A stretch of 64,000 nucleotides of DNA from assembly GCA_030068075.1 (NCBI GenBank), contig CM057827.1, positions 72,926,500 to 72,990,499 on the forward strand. Direction: 5' to 3'. The stretch's first letter is position 1, and the number at the start of each line of letters is the position of its first letter. The position numbers were made by a program, and so were the translations under genes. The notes beneath the pieces were generated by a model, which was not told where the DNA came from, did not search any database, and saw only the letters and a list, made by a program, of their open reading frames with translations. Positions 1 through 10,610 of the stretch are shown here, piece after piece. The DNA is from Paguma larvata. Taxonomy: Eukaryota; Chordata; Mammalia; Carnivora; Viverridae.

Positions 1-413
1 AGGATTGGTGAGGATGAGAATGCAGGTGGGAAATCCATCATCTTTATACACTTCTTCATTGCTTAACTTTGTTACAACTGCATATTATTTTCATAAGTAA
101 AATTATTGAGAAAAAAGAATTTATCAAACATTTTTGAGTTCTTCCTCTATGCTAGGTATCACAGTGTTGTTGATTCCTGGTCACGCAAAGACCATCAGGA
201 ACGTACCTGTAGTCGAACAAAAATATGTTTATTGGCTTTTTACAGCAAGGGAGAAAATATGCCATGAGGAACATGGAGCATCCAATAGGAAGATGCTAGA
301 AGGGATCTGGTTTGTGTTATATGATTTGGGTTTGTGTTAATAGACTTTGGGGAGAATTTAAAGAAATAGGGGTTTTCTCTGGATGTTGTCAGAAAGTGGA
401 AGAAAATTCTACA
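1..413. other. Intergenic, nothing recognised
   Basis: AT-rich single-copy-looking DNA. A 68-codon open frame at 134-340 has no family features and I do not regard it as a gene. Confidence 0.5.
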
Positions 414-439
414 ATTAGGTATCTTTTTTTTTAGATTAA

Positions 440-638
440 GTTTTTTTTTTTAATTTTATTCAATTTTGAGAGACAGAGCGTGAGTGGGGGAGGGGCAGGA
501 AGCGAGGGAGAATCTGAAGCGGGCTCCAGGCTCCAAGCTGTCAGCACAGAGCCCGACGCTGGGCTCGAACTCACAAGCATGAGATCATGACCTGAGCTGA
601 AGTTGGACGCTTAACCGACTGAGCCACGCAGGTGCCCC
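440..638 (-). mobile_element. CAN SINE inserted in SINE tail
   Basis: Complete minus-strand SINE ending in the reversed head GAGCCACGCAGGTGCCCC. It is flanked by the 8-bp target duplication TAGATTAA (432-439 and 639-646), so it inserted into the T-rich tail of the host SINE at 414-1458. Confidence 0.85.
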
Positions 639-652
639 TAGATTAAATTTTT

Positions 653-1247
653 AAAAATTTTAAATCTTCCATGTTGCCACACCTGGCCAGATTTCATTTT
701 TTTTCATTGCCACATAGTAGTCCATTGTATATATGTACCATATCTTCTTTATCCATTCGTCAGTTGATGGGCACTTGGTCTCTTTCCATGATTTGGCTAT
801 TGTCGAAAGTGCTGCTATGAATATCGGGGTACACATGCCCCTATGCATCCGCAGTCCTGTATCTCTTGGGTAAATTCCCAACAGTGCTATTTCTGGGTCA
901 TATGGTAGTTCTATTTTCATTTTTTCGATGAACTTCGGCATATGCTGAGTGGAATAAGTCAGGCTGAGAAAGACAAATGCCATATGTTTCCACACATAGG
1001 TAGGCTTTATGAGACCTAACAGAAAACCAGCGAGGAGGGGAAGAGGGGAAGGAAAAAAGCCACAGAGAGGGAGGAAGACATAACATAAGAGACTCTCAAA
1101 GACTCAGAACAAACAGAGGGGAAAGGAGGGTGTGGAGGGAGGAGAGTGGGTGATGGACACAGAGGAGGACACTTGTTGGGATGAGCACTGGGTGTTGTAT
1201 GGAAATCAAGTTGACAATAAATTATTGGGAAAAAAATTTTAAATCTT
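653..1247. mobile_element. 5'-inverted (twin-primed) L1 insertion
   Basis: A 16-bp direct repeat AAAAATTTTAAATCTT (653-668 and 1232-1247) bounds the insertion. Positions 669 to about 940 are the end of L1 ORF2 in minus orientation. From about 941 to 1231 the remaining L1 3' end runs in plus orientation and finishes at an A-rich tail. Roughly 25 bp of L1 are missing at the inversion joint compared with the related element at 4175-4638. The inverted part contains the 111-codon frame at 660-995, a remnant of the ORF2 C-terminus and not a gene. Confidence 0.88.
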
Positions 1248-1458
1248 TAATTTTGAGAGAGAGAGAGACAGAGTGCGAGTGGAGGAGGGGCAGAGAGAGA
1301 GAGGGAGACACAGAATCTGAAGCAGGCTCCAGGCTCCTAGCTGTCAGCACAGAGCCCAGTGCAGGGCTCAAACTCATGGTCCACGAGATCATGACATGAG
1401 CTGAAGTCAGACACTTAACTGACTGAGCCACCCAGGCATCCCTATGATTAGGTATCTT

Positions 1459-2125
1459 AATTTTTATCTAGAAGGCAACTGGGCAAAAGCTTTACTGGGG
1501 AAAGAAGCAGCAATCATATTAACCTAAATAGGAGGATTTTTGGTCATTTTTTTTAGTTGGGACTGTGTTCTTGACTTTTCTGTGTTCAGACATGATTATG
1601 GAATGCTCTTGTTTTGTCTTGATCCATCATGTTCACATAGTGGCCTGGTCTGAGGTTGGCATTCTGTGGAATTGTTTATGTTCAACAGGTTTATACAGCA
1701 CAGCCTGGCTGACAGTGCTAGGCCAGCTCCTGGCAGCAGCAAGCCTTGAGTGCTTATTGCTAGGCTAGTTCCCCAGTTCCAGGGACTGCTTTCCTCTCTG
1801 TCACTGTGTGTTTGGGACCCACAAAGGAAAAAGTCAATTCCTGTCCTCAAGGAGCTTTCTCAGGGAAAAGTACACATAAATAAACAAATTATGCCACAAC
1901 ATGGTACATGAAATAATAGAACTGTTAAAAGCAACTTCAACAAACTATATTTTAGCTTATATCTAAGTTTTATTTCAAACGTACCACAAAGGAACTATAT
2001 TTCCAAGAAAATTTGTTGGAAGAGTTCCTATTGGTCAGGAGAGAATTTCCCCTGTCTTTTAATATAGAGAAACTGTGTTTAGATAAGGTTGTTAGACTAG
2101 GAATAAAAAAGGAGTGTCTGTTAAA
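1459..2125. other. Intergenic, possible L2 trace
   Basis: No gene seen. Positions about 1820-1930 (CCTGTCCTCAAGGAGCTTTC, then AT-rich) resemble the 3' part of an L2 in minus orientation, too diverged to be certain. Confidence 0.4.
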
Positions 2126-2142
2126 AATTATAGAAAAGACTT

Positions 2143-2342
2143 GGGGAGCCTGGGTGGCTGTCAGTTAGGTGTCCAACTTTGGCTCAGGTCATGATCTCAT
2201 GGTTCCTGAGTCCGAGCCCCATGCCAGGCTCTGGGCAGACAGCTCAGAATCTGGAGCCTACTTTGGATTCTGTGTCTCCCTCTCTCTCTGCTCTTCCCCT
2301 GACCATGCTCTCACTCTCTCTCAAAAATAAATAAACATTAAA
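2143..2342 (+). mobile_element. CAN SINE, plus strand
   Basis: The head GGGGAGCCTGGGTGGCTG and tail AAAAATAAATAAACATT define a full-length element. Imperfect target repeats AAATTATAGAAAAGA and AAATTATGGAAAGA flank it. Confidence 0.9.
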
Positions 2343-2678
2343 AAAATTATGGAAAGATCTCATAGCTAATTAAAAGCCTCTGCACCTTAATATACATTAA
2401 ACATCTTCAGTCTTTTTGTATATCAATTATACCTAAACAAAATTGTTAAAAAATTCACTGCACCTTTAACAATTTGCTAAAGGTCATTAGACTGTATACC
2501 TAAAAGGTATACATTTCAGGAAAGTCTAACTTCTCTCATAAAGCAATCCCATTTTATCACTCCAATTATGATAGGCTTTAGAAAAATTTCACTGCATGTT
2601 GAAGTGCAGTGAATTTAGGTTTTAGTTGTCAGCATAACTTTGTAAGCTGAGCACACTTCCAGGGGCAAAAATAAAGGC

Positions 2679-2684
2679 TTTTAA
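2679..2684 (-). terminator. Candidate poly(A) signal ATTAAA, OR11H4-like gene
   Basis: TTTAAT on the plus strand reads ATTAAA on the gene strand, about 95 bp past the stop codon. It is the nearest common variant signal. No transcript evidence is available here. Confidence 0.35.
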
Positions 2685-2778
2685 TTACTCGGAGTAAGAA
2701 CTAAAAGATTATTTAAAAAAAACTTTTGTATCTCCAAATTATTCTTTGTTGGAACTTGGAAGTATGGACACCTTTGGC

Positions 2779-3729
2779 TTAAGAATTTTGACTAATTCTC
2801 ATGCTAAACAGGATGTTTCTCAGGGCAAGTTTCATGTCCTTATTGCGAAGACTATAAATCAAGGGATTAAAGAGAGGAGTCATTACTGAATATACCAGTG
2901 TCAGGATCTTCTGCATCAAAGTTGGGATGCCATATGTAGGACTCACATACATTACCATGACTGTCCCATAAAAAAGAGACACCACAACTAAATGAGAACC
3001 ACAGGTGGAAAAGGCCTTTCTCTGGCCAGCTGCAGAAGGCACCTGAAAAACAGCTCTGAGTAACAAGGTATAGGATCGAAGAATATACATGATAGTAAAA
3101 AAGAGAACAAGGGAGCTCTGAGTGTAGAAAATGAATTCAGTAATGGGGGCTGGAGCACAAGACAGAGACATCAGTGGGTCCATGTCACATAGGAAGTGAT
3201 CAATAATATTGGATCCACAGAAGGGGAGTTGGGAGATGAAGAAAATGGGGATTGGGTAGCCAAGGAATCCAGTAAGCCAGCAGAGAGACACCAGAATTCT
3301 ACAGAGTTTCCCAGTCATGATGGTGGGGTAGTGCAGTGGGCGGCAGATGGCCAGGTACCGATCGTAAGCCATTACTGCCAGAAAGAGACATTCAGTTGTG
3401 CCCAGGGAAAAGAAGAAGTAGAACTGGAGGAAGCAGCCAGAAAATGAGATGGCCTTGGTTTTGGAGAGAATGTTAGCTAGCATGTTAGGAACAGTAGACG
3501 AAGCATAGCAGATCTCAAGGAAGGCAAAGTTGCCCAGCAGAAAGTACATTGGGGTATGCAGTCGTGGGTCCCATCTTACTGCACAGATAATGGTTCCATT
3601 CCCCAGCAGGGTCAAGATATAAGCCACCAAAAAGAGTGAGAAGAGAGAAATCTGTATCTCCCAGCAACCAGGGAATCCCAGGAGAACAAACTCAGTCACA
3701 GTGTGAATGTGTGTTGCTGACTTGTTCAT
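2779..3729 (-). CDS. OR11H4: Olfactory receptor OR11H4-like, 316 aa, intact
   Basis: Class II odorant receptor, a seven-helix GPCR of olfactory cilia that couples to the olfactory Gs-type protein; ligand unknown. Visible marks are an N-glycosylation site at Asn2 (NKS), GN at 43-44 in helix 1, LHTPMY at 57-62, Cys99 in helix 3, MAYDRYLAIC at 120-129, the three extracellular-loop-2 cysteines (171, 181, 191), SY at 219-220, KAFSTCGSHL at 238-247 and NPLIYSLRNK at 288-297. The reading frame is uninterrupted and of usual OR length. The N-terminal wording and the RISQNS end match my memory of human OR11H4, and its position beyond an OR11H7-like gene agrees. The start at 3729 lies 12 bp inside a splice acceptor; I recall the human entry beginning further upstream, where the frame would read through the acceptor. 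The nearest flanking insertions are a SINE at 2143 and an L1 at 4100. Confidence 0.93.
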   Translation of the reverse strand: MNKSATHIHTVTEFVLLGFPGCWEIQISLFSLFLVAYILTLLGNGTIICAVRWDPRLHTPMYFLLGNFAFLEICYASSTVPNMLANILSKTKAISFSGCFLQFYFFFSLGTTECLFLAVMAYDRYLAICRPLHYPTIMTGKLCRILVSLCWLTGFLGYPIPIFFISQLPFCGSNIIDHFLCDMDPLMSLSCAPAPITEFIFYTQSSLVLFFTIMYILRSYTLLLRAVFQVPSAAGQRKAFSTCGSHLVVVSLFYGTVMVMYVSPTYGIPTLMQKILTLVYSVMTPLFNPLIYSLRNKDMKLALRNILFSMRISQNS

Positions 3730-3740
3730 GGGTCTTAAAC

Positions 3741-3758
3741 CTATGAAGAAGAAAAACG
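3741..3758 (-). other. Splice acceptor of OR11H4-like coding exon
   Basis: On the minus strand this reads CGTTTTTCTTCTTCATAG, a pyrimidine tract ending in AG. The exon would begin at 3740, giving an 11-nt leader before the ATG. This fits the usual OR structure with a non-coding upstream exon, which I could not locate. Confidence 0.65.
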
Positions 3759-4099
3759 TGAAAGTAACACAAGTTTCTTTGCTTCCTACATATCTTAAGA
3801 ACTTAACTTAGAAGAAAAATTAATCTCTACAGGAAAATATGAGATATTTTGAGACCAGCTGCAAATAAATCTCACCTTATTTTGAAATGATTGTGGTTCT
3901 AAATCTTAGTATTCTTTTGCTAGAATCCAGTGCAGCAAGAATTTTTGACATTAGTGGTACAACGTGAAAATTTTCTTTCTTTTTTGGTTTATTTGATATT
4001 TAAGAAGACCTTTTGTGATTTTGGTTTGTTTTCCTAAAGCTGATTATGGATCTTCCGTGCACAAACTCATCCATTTTCTTTTATTCAGCTTACTTTGTT
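3759..4099. other. Upstream intron/flank of OR11H4-like gene
   Basis: AT-rich DNA with no repeat or gene recognised. Confidence 0.4.
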
Positions 4100-4652
4100 A
4101 AAAAAATAGACAAGCAGGGCTATTGCTGGATCATAGGGTAGCTCTATTTTCATTTTTTTGAGGAACCTCCACAATGTTCATAGCAGCACTTTCGACAATA
4201 GCCAAAACATGGAAAGAAACTAAGTGCCCATCAACTGACAAGTGGATAAAGAAGATGTGGTACTTATATACAATGGACTACTAGATGGCAATGAGAAAAA
4301 ATGAAATCTGGCCATGTGTAGCAACATGGATGGAACTGGAGGGTATTATGTTAAGTGAAATAAGTCAGTCAGAAAAAGACAGATACCATATGTTTCCACG
4401 AATAGGTGGACTTGGTGAGACTAAGCAAAAACCAGGGAGAGGGGAAGAGGGGAAAGAAAAAAAAGACACAGAGAGGGAGGGAGATAAAACATAAGAGACT
4501 CTCAAAGACTAAGAACAAACTGAGGGTGAGGGAGATGGGGGGGGAGAAGGGGTGATGGGCATCAAAAAAGGGCACATGTTGGGATGAACACTGGGTGTTT
4601 TATGTAAACCAATTTGAAAATAAACTATTTTAAATTAAAAAAAAATAGACAA
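4100..4652. mobile_element. Second 5'-inverted (twin-primed) L1 insertion
   Basis: Bounded by AAAAAAATAGACAA at 4100-4113 and 4639-4652. About 4114-4174 is L1 ORF2 sequence in minus orientation. From 4175 the adjoining downstream L1 sequence continues in plus orientation to the A-rich end. Compared with the full-length L1 at 49-56 kb, roughly 55 bp are missing at the joint. The sense part encodes a remnant of the ORF2 C-terminus (4285-4494). Confidence 0.88.
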
Positions 4653-4860
4653 ATTTTGAGGACAGCTGGTGATTGGGATTGGAGATTGGGTTAAACCTTT
4701 GGCAACAGAACAACATTAGTTGACTTACTCATGGAGATAAAACTTGCTCTGGGACATTGGCTTTTCAGAATAGTCTAATGAATTGAATTGTCATAGACAT
4801 CACTACACTCAAGCTGTTTTTAAATTTTCCTTTAAGATTTCCTTTAAGATTTTCTTTTAA

Positions 4861-5053
4861 ATGTTTTTTTCAGTTTAGTTTTGAGTGATAGAGTGCAAGC
4901 ATGGCAGGGGCAAAGAGAGAGGGAGACAGAGGATACAAAGTGGGCTGTGCACGGATAGCATTGAGCCCCATGTGGGGCTCAAACCTACAAACCATGAGAT
5001 CGTGACTGGAGCTGAAGTTGGATGCTCAACCGTCTGAGCCACCCAGGTGCCCA
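4861..5053 (-). mobile_element. CAN SINE, minus strand
   Basis: Complete element with a diverged body, flanked by the exact 15-bp repeat AAGATTTTCTTTTAA (4846-4860 and 5056-5070). Confidence 0.9.
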
Positions 5054-5070
5054 TAAAGATTTTCTTTTAA

Positions 5071-7785
5071 AATATCACAATAGTTCAATGACACCTAAAA
5101 AAATATACAAAAGACTAACCATATCAAATATCTTTGCTCTAAAGCGTGAGAACACTTTCAATCATTTCAATTTTCAAGTTTTTACACATACTATAAAAAT
5201 GAACTGTCTTACTTTTCTTATTAGGATCCTACCTAGTTAAAATAAAGAAAATGATGTTTTCAGTACAAAGTTTTAGTTCATTTAGTAAATAATTTTGAAT
5301 GATAAAAACAAAGGGATCTTAGATTGAATGGGGTTTTATCCGCAATTTTATCTGGTAGAATTAATTACGTTTTCTGAAAAGGAGAGGGCATTTTCAAATA
5401 TTTGGATGGGCATGTACTTTTCAATAGTATTTAAGAATTGCACAAAAAGGATACCAATTTTTGTGTTTAAACAACAGAGTAATCTTGCAATTAATTAATA
5501 TTAAAAAGCACTGAGTAAGAATCTTAAAAACGGTAGTTTCCGTCTTGAGTTTTGTTGTTAAACTTGTCAGACCGCTTGCCTTGTCTATTGGAGTTACTAG
5601 TTATAACTGTCAGGAATGGTAGATAAAGAATTTGAAAGGAAAATAGAACATAAATTTGAAAGGCAAATGAGAACAGAAATTTTTCTGAAAGGCAAGTAAG
5701 AACAGAGAAGATCTAGACTTCAATATCACTAGTCCCTGTTGGCAGTTTTTAAGGAAGCATAAAAAAGAGGTTTGAGCACCCAAGTTCTAAAGTTGGCCTG
5801 TTTTCCAATCAATGTTGAACTCGAAAGCCATTTGTTTACCACCTTCACTGAATAAGGTGCTCAATGGATAATTCCCAGACTGTTATTTATGAAGCATAAA
5901 TAAATCAGTTTCCATGCTACAGGTAGGTTGACAGATTCAAACTAGGGATCAGAATCCTGAGATCTGTGCTATCTATGATTCTTTCTGAAAAAAAAAGGAC
6001 CATGCCATGCCTTCTTAATGTGAATAACATTTCAGGACATTCTCCATTATAATCAACAACTTCACACCTAATTTCATTTTTTTCTCCAACTGTACCCCAT
6101 AAGATTCATTAGCAGAAACATTATTTTTCCTGTAGCCTTTGGTGAAAGTGCTGGTAAGTAATAGGATAATCCAAGGGTAGGGAACTTAATGGAAAAGCCA
6201 GAATAATCAATTTTTATTTTAACCATTGATGAAATAAACTGATTCCATAAAGTTCTGCATAACTCCACCCTCTAAACCCTCCAAAAGTACTTGCTGGTAA
6301 TAGGTAGGGTTTTAGAATGGAGTATCTACCATTTTATACCATTAAAAAAATCCATTTTCACGTTTTTTGGCGATTATAAATCATTATATGAGCTACAATC
6401 CTAGATTTTCCATATTCTCCTTTCTAATACAAGAAACCAACCAGCTAACCAAGGAATCAACTCACCATTCTTGGATGGCCACCTCAAGAATAACAGTTTG
6501 ATTAAATAGCCTCCATCCAAATGTCCCTCGCTTGATATACTGTCTTCTCAGTTTGTATTGGAGAATAATACAATACCTGATTATTCCTGGAAAGTGAGAT
6601 TATTTTCAGAAAGATGGTCCTTAATAATAAAAAAAAATATTGGGAAAAATGGTCCAGGTAATTTACTTTAACTGTTCATTTTACAGATAAGCTTCACAGA
6701 GGATGCATGACTTTTTACCCAAGGAATCTAAGTGTCATGTATTCACATATGGAATGTTCACATTGTACTACTATAGAGGAAAAATGACTAATCAGATTTA
6801 CAAAGTAAAAGGCAGTCTGTAGTATATCACAATAGTGGTTGTAATGTGGACAATTAGTCCCTTTCTCTTACATATAATGACGGATTTCCTGGCTCAGCTT
6901 GGAAAGAGGGATGGATACAGTGGAGTTGAACATAGAGGCATCTTCTCACTGGCTTTGATGAGGAAAACTCCAGGTGAGGGCATTATATGTGGTTCGCTGT
7001 ACTTCCTTAATTTCTGGAGACTCTAGAAGCTTGTTCCCTATGAGTTTAGATATCTTAACATGTAAAACAGTGTTTAATCTTAGGAATTAATCCCTCTCAG
7101 GGATTACTCTAAAATTTGATGTTGCTCCCCAAGTGACTTCCTCATGTTTCCCCTGGAGTGCATCCTCTTCCAACCTTTGAGGCTCATCCAGGTGTTGGTA
7201 GATTAGCTCCTAGTAGATTAGCTCTGTTATGAAACAGAGAATCCAGGGGAAATACCGAGTGAATTTCATGAGGCTTTCTATTGCAGAGATTGCATTTCAT
7301 TAAAGAATCACCCTCAGTGGAGATAAGTGCAATAAATGGAGTTTTGCCCATGATTTGAATTCTGAAAATGAGACATGTCCGTGAATAAATTTAAAGTTAA
7401 ATCTATACATTTTTCTGTAGTCGTTCACTGTAATGACCAGGTGGTCGGTACCAGATAGGAACTGCCTTGTGTGACTGGACTTCAAGATGGCAGAAACCAT
7501 TAAATTGACTAACCCAGTCAAATTGTCAGTTTTCATTTTGATTTCACTTTCTAGTGGGGAATTTGAAATCACAGCAAACACAAGAAGAAATTTTTTATCA
7601 TTAGTCTTTTGTTTTTCTTCTAAAAAAATTGAGGTTCCTTCTGAGGGTCCTCTTTAACCACTTCTTTAAAATATGATTCCTAGGAAAAGGTGACAGTGAT
7701 GAGAAATGAGAAAATCTTGGGGTAGCTTGTAAGTGAAATTGATATTCAGTGACACTCTACACCATTTCCCCATTGAATATTCTTG
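5071..7785. other. Intergenic, nothing recognised
   Basis: About 2.7 kb of AT-rich, single-copy-looking DNA. Short open frames at 6074, 6835 and 7300 show no domain or family pattern. I see no OR remnant on either strand. Confidence 0.45.
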
Positions 7786-7789
7786 GTTC

Positions 7790-8935
7790 CTTTGTTAAAT
7801 ATTAGTTGACCATACTTGTAAGGGTTTATTTCTTGGCTCTTGATTCTGTTCTGTTTGTTTGTGTGTCTGTTTTTGTACCAATACCATACCGCTTTGATTA
7901 TTACAACAGCTTTGTAGTATAGCTTGAAATCAGGAAGTGTGATGCCTCCAGCTTTGTTCTTTCTTAGGATTGCTTTGCATATTTAGGATCTTTTGTGATT
8001 CCATTCAAATTTTAGTTTTTTTTCCTATTTCTGTGAAAAAAAATACCATTGGAATTTCGATAGGGATTGCATTGTCTTTTCTCAGTTTCTTTCATCAAAG
8101 TCTCATAGTTTTCAGTGTACAGATCTCTCACCTCATTGGTTAAATTTATTCTAAGTATTTTATTGTTTTCAGTGTTATCGTAAACGGGATTGTTTTCTTT
8201 ATTCCTTCTTCACATTTCATAGTGTATTTAAACACAACTGATTTCTGTATGTTGATTTCTTATCCTGCAACTTTACTCACTTTATTGATAGTTCTAATAA
8301 TTTTTTGGTGAAGTCTATAGGATTTCCTATATATATGATCATGTAATCTGTAAAAACAATTTACCTTCTTTTCTGGTTTGGATGCCTTTTATTTCTTTCT
8401 CTTGACTGATTGCTCTGACTAGGACTTCTAGGACTATGTTGAATAGAAATGGTAAGCATGGACACCATTCCTTGTTTCTAATCTTAGCAGAAAAGCTTTT
8501 GACCTTTTACCATTAAGTATGATGTTTGCTGTGGGCTTGTTATATATGGCTTTTATTATGTTAAAATGTTTCTTCTATACCCACATTTTTAAGACTTTTT
8601 TTAAGAAAGGATATTGTATTTTGCCAAATGCTTTTTCTACATCTATTGAGATGATCATATGATTTTTATCCCTCATTTTGTTAATGTGGTGTATCACAAA
8701 TATTGATTGGCTTATGTTAAACCACCCTTGTATCCCAAGGATAAATCCCACTTGATCATGGTTTTATGATCATTTTAATGCGTTGTTGAATTTGGTTTCC
8801 TAATATTTTGTTGAAAAATTTTTGCATGTATATTATTTGGGGATATTGGTAGTAGTTTTCTTGTAGTGTCTTTTTCTTAGGTTTGGTATCAGGGTAATGT
8901 TGGCCTTGTATCATCCTCGTAACAATAATTTGCCA
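7790..8935 (-). mobile_element. Old L1 ORF2 fragment
   Basis: Reverse-strand match to the reverse-transcriptase and upstream part of L1 ORF2, for example the stretches around CCAATACCATACCGCTTTGA and GATGCCTCCAGCTTTGTTC. Many stops and indels indicate an old mammalian L1. Confidence 0.75.
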
Positions 8936-9420
8936 GCCATACATGAACAAAAGTACCTTTGTGGGAGCTTTGAGATCTAGATAAGAGATTGTGAAACCCC
9001 ACCGCAGCCTGTGATCAAAGAGGACCATTTTGAGTAGGCAGATCTATGCCTAGGTGGCAGACTCACTGACCTGTTTCCTGGGTATAGATTCAGAAACAGC
9101 TCCATCTCCCTGTGGACTTGGCTAAACCATATTTGGCCTTGGTCTCACTACCAGCACCATCCATCCACAAAAGGACCTGGCAGGAGTCACACTTGCCTGT
9201 GTCTGCCAACCTAAGTCTGGCTATGGCCCATGAAGTACCCTGTGACCCAGCTCTAGCCCCAGTTGTGTATGCCAAGGAACTGAGTCATAGACACCTGTCC
9301 ATGTCCCAGAAGCATTCCCTAGGAGCTGGGTCCAACTGTAGATCCTGAAATGGCTTTTTAACTCAGCCATAGGCCAGGAACACTCCTGCTGCCAAGCATC
9401 AAAAAGTAAAAATATTTAGG
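8936..9420. other. Unidentified GC-richer segment between L1 pieces
   Basis: Richer in C and G than its flanks and bounded by L1 pieces of opposite orientation. The open frames at 9090-9348 overlap on both strands and show no protein family. It could be part of an old L1 5' region or another retroposon; I cannot tell. Confidence 0.3.
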
Positions 9421-9750
9421 GAAAAATGTAATCAAGGGGGGAAAGATCTATACACTGAAAACTTTAGGATATTGATGAAAGAAACTGAAGAAAGATGCAA
9501 ACAGATAGAAAGATATCCTGTTTATGGATTAGAGGAATTAATATTATTAAAATGCCCATCCTACCAAAAGTCATCTATAGACTTAATGCAATTAAGCATG
9601 AAAGGTGATAAATGTGTTAATTAACTTGAGGTAGTAATCATTTCACATTATATACATATATTAAATCATCATGTTGTATATCTTAAAACTTGCTGTACAA
9701 CTTAAATATATACAAATTTTATTTGTCAATCATACTTCAATAAAAAATGA
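9421..9750 (+). mobile_element. Old L1 3' part, ORF2 piece plus 3' UTR
   Basis: Positions 9421-9600 resemble ORF2 (ATGAAAGAAACTGAAGAAAG). Positions 9600-9750 resemble the 3' UTR of eutherian L1MA/L1MB elements, ending TCAATAAAAAATG. Together with 7790-8935 in the other orientation it may be one inverted element or two insertions. Confidence 0.65.
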
Positions 9751-9994
9751 AGGAGAAATATATACTTTCTTAGAAAAACAAAACTGAGAAAATTCACTGC
9801 CAAGTGGACTTGCACTATGAATAATGTTTAATTTTTTCAGGCAGAAGGGATGTGATATCAGATAGACACATGCATCCACCAAAGAAATGAAAAGCATTGG
9901 GAACGAAATAAAAGAAATATATATGGTAGCAGTATTTTGTGTTTGTGACATGAATGAAAGCAAAATTTATAACAAAATAATACCCCAAAGGATG
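9751..9994. other. Short unassigned spacer
   Basis: AT-rich and no gene. The 77-codon minus-strand frame at 9730-9963 has no recognisable features. Confidence 0.35.
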
Positions 9995-10610
9995 AGAGTG
10001 AGGAATTGGGGATATACTGGTGAGTCTCTTTCACAACACATGAAGTAATATGATATGACTTGAAGTTAGACTCTAACTAAATATTTTAAATCCTAAAACA
10101 ATAATTTAAAATATTTTTAAAAGAGAGAAATAATAGGGAAGTGATGGAGTAAAGTGGATTCATAAAAAATAACACAAAGGAGGCAGAAAAAAAGGGGAAA
10201 AAAGAACTGAATAGATAGAATAAATAGAATGTAATTAGCAAAATGGTAATTTTAATCCAACCATATCAGAAATTAGATTAAATATAAATGATGTAAAGAA
10301 ACTAATTGAGAGACTGAGAGTTTAAATTAGAAAAAAGGGAGGATGCAACAAAATGCTGTCTATAAAAAATCTTCTTTAAATAAAATAATAGATTAAAAAT
10401 AAAATACTAGAAAAACATGCACTGTTCAAACATTCAACAAAAGGAAGTTGGAGTAGCTACCTTAATATTAGACAAAGTAGACTTCAGAATGAGGAACATT
10501 ACCAGAAAAAAGGACATTACATGACCCAAAAGGCATCATTACTTCAAGAAAAGAAGGTTGGAGGTACCCAAAAATACAGCTTCAGGATACATAAGCAAAA
10601 CCTGATCAAA
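9995..10610 (+). mobile_element. Old L1M-type ORF2 5' fragment
   Basis: Degraded L1 sequence resembling the start of ORF2, including its endonuclease region (GTTGGAGTAGCTACCTTAAT, then GACAAAGTAGACTTCAGAA). No frame survives. Confidence 0.65.

Larger units (their letters stand above)
414..1458 (-). mobile_element. Host CAN SINE of a nested retroposon block
   Basis: A minus-strand SINE whose body is at about 1248-1442 is bounded by the 12-bp direct repeat ATTAGGTATCTT (414-425 and 1447-1458). Its long T-rich tail, starting at 426, was later hit by another SINE (440-638) and an L1 (669-1231). The body shows the GA-rich tract, the CAGGCTCCAGGCTC block and the GACTGAGCCACCCAGGC head in reverse complement. 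Confidence 0.85.

Noticed and set aside
3196..3447. Plus-strand open frames inside OR genes (also 13641-13829, 33841-34234 and 61252-61503)
   Set aside because: They are antisense or out-of-frame shadows of the OR coding exons and show the same pattern in each gene because the genes are homologous.
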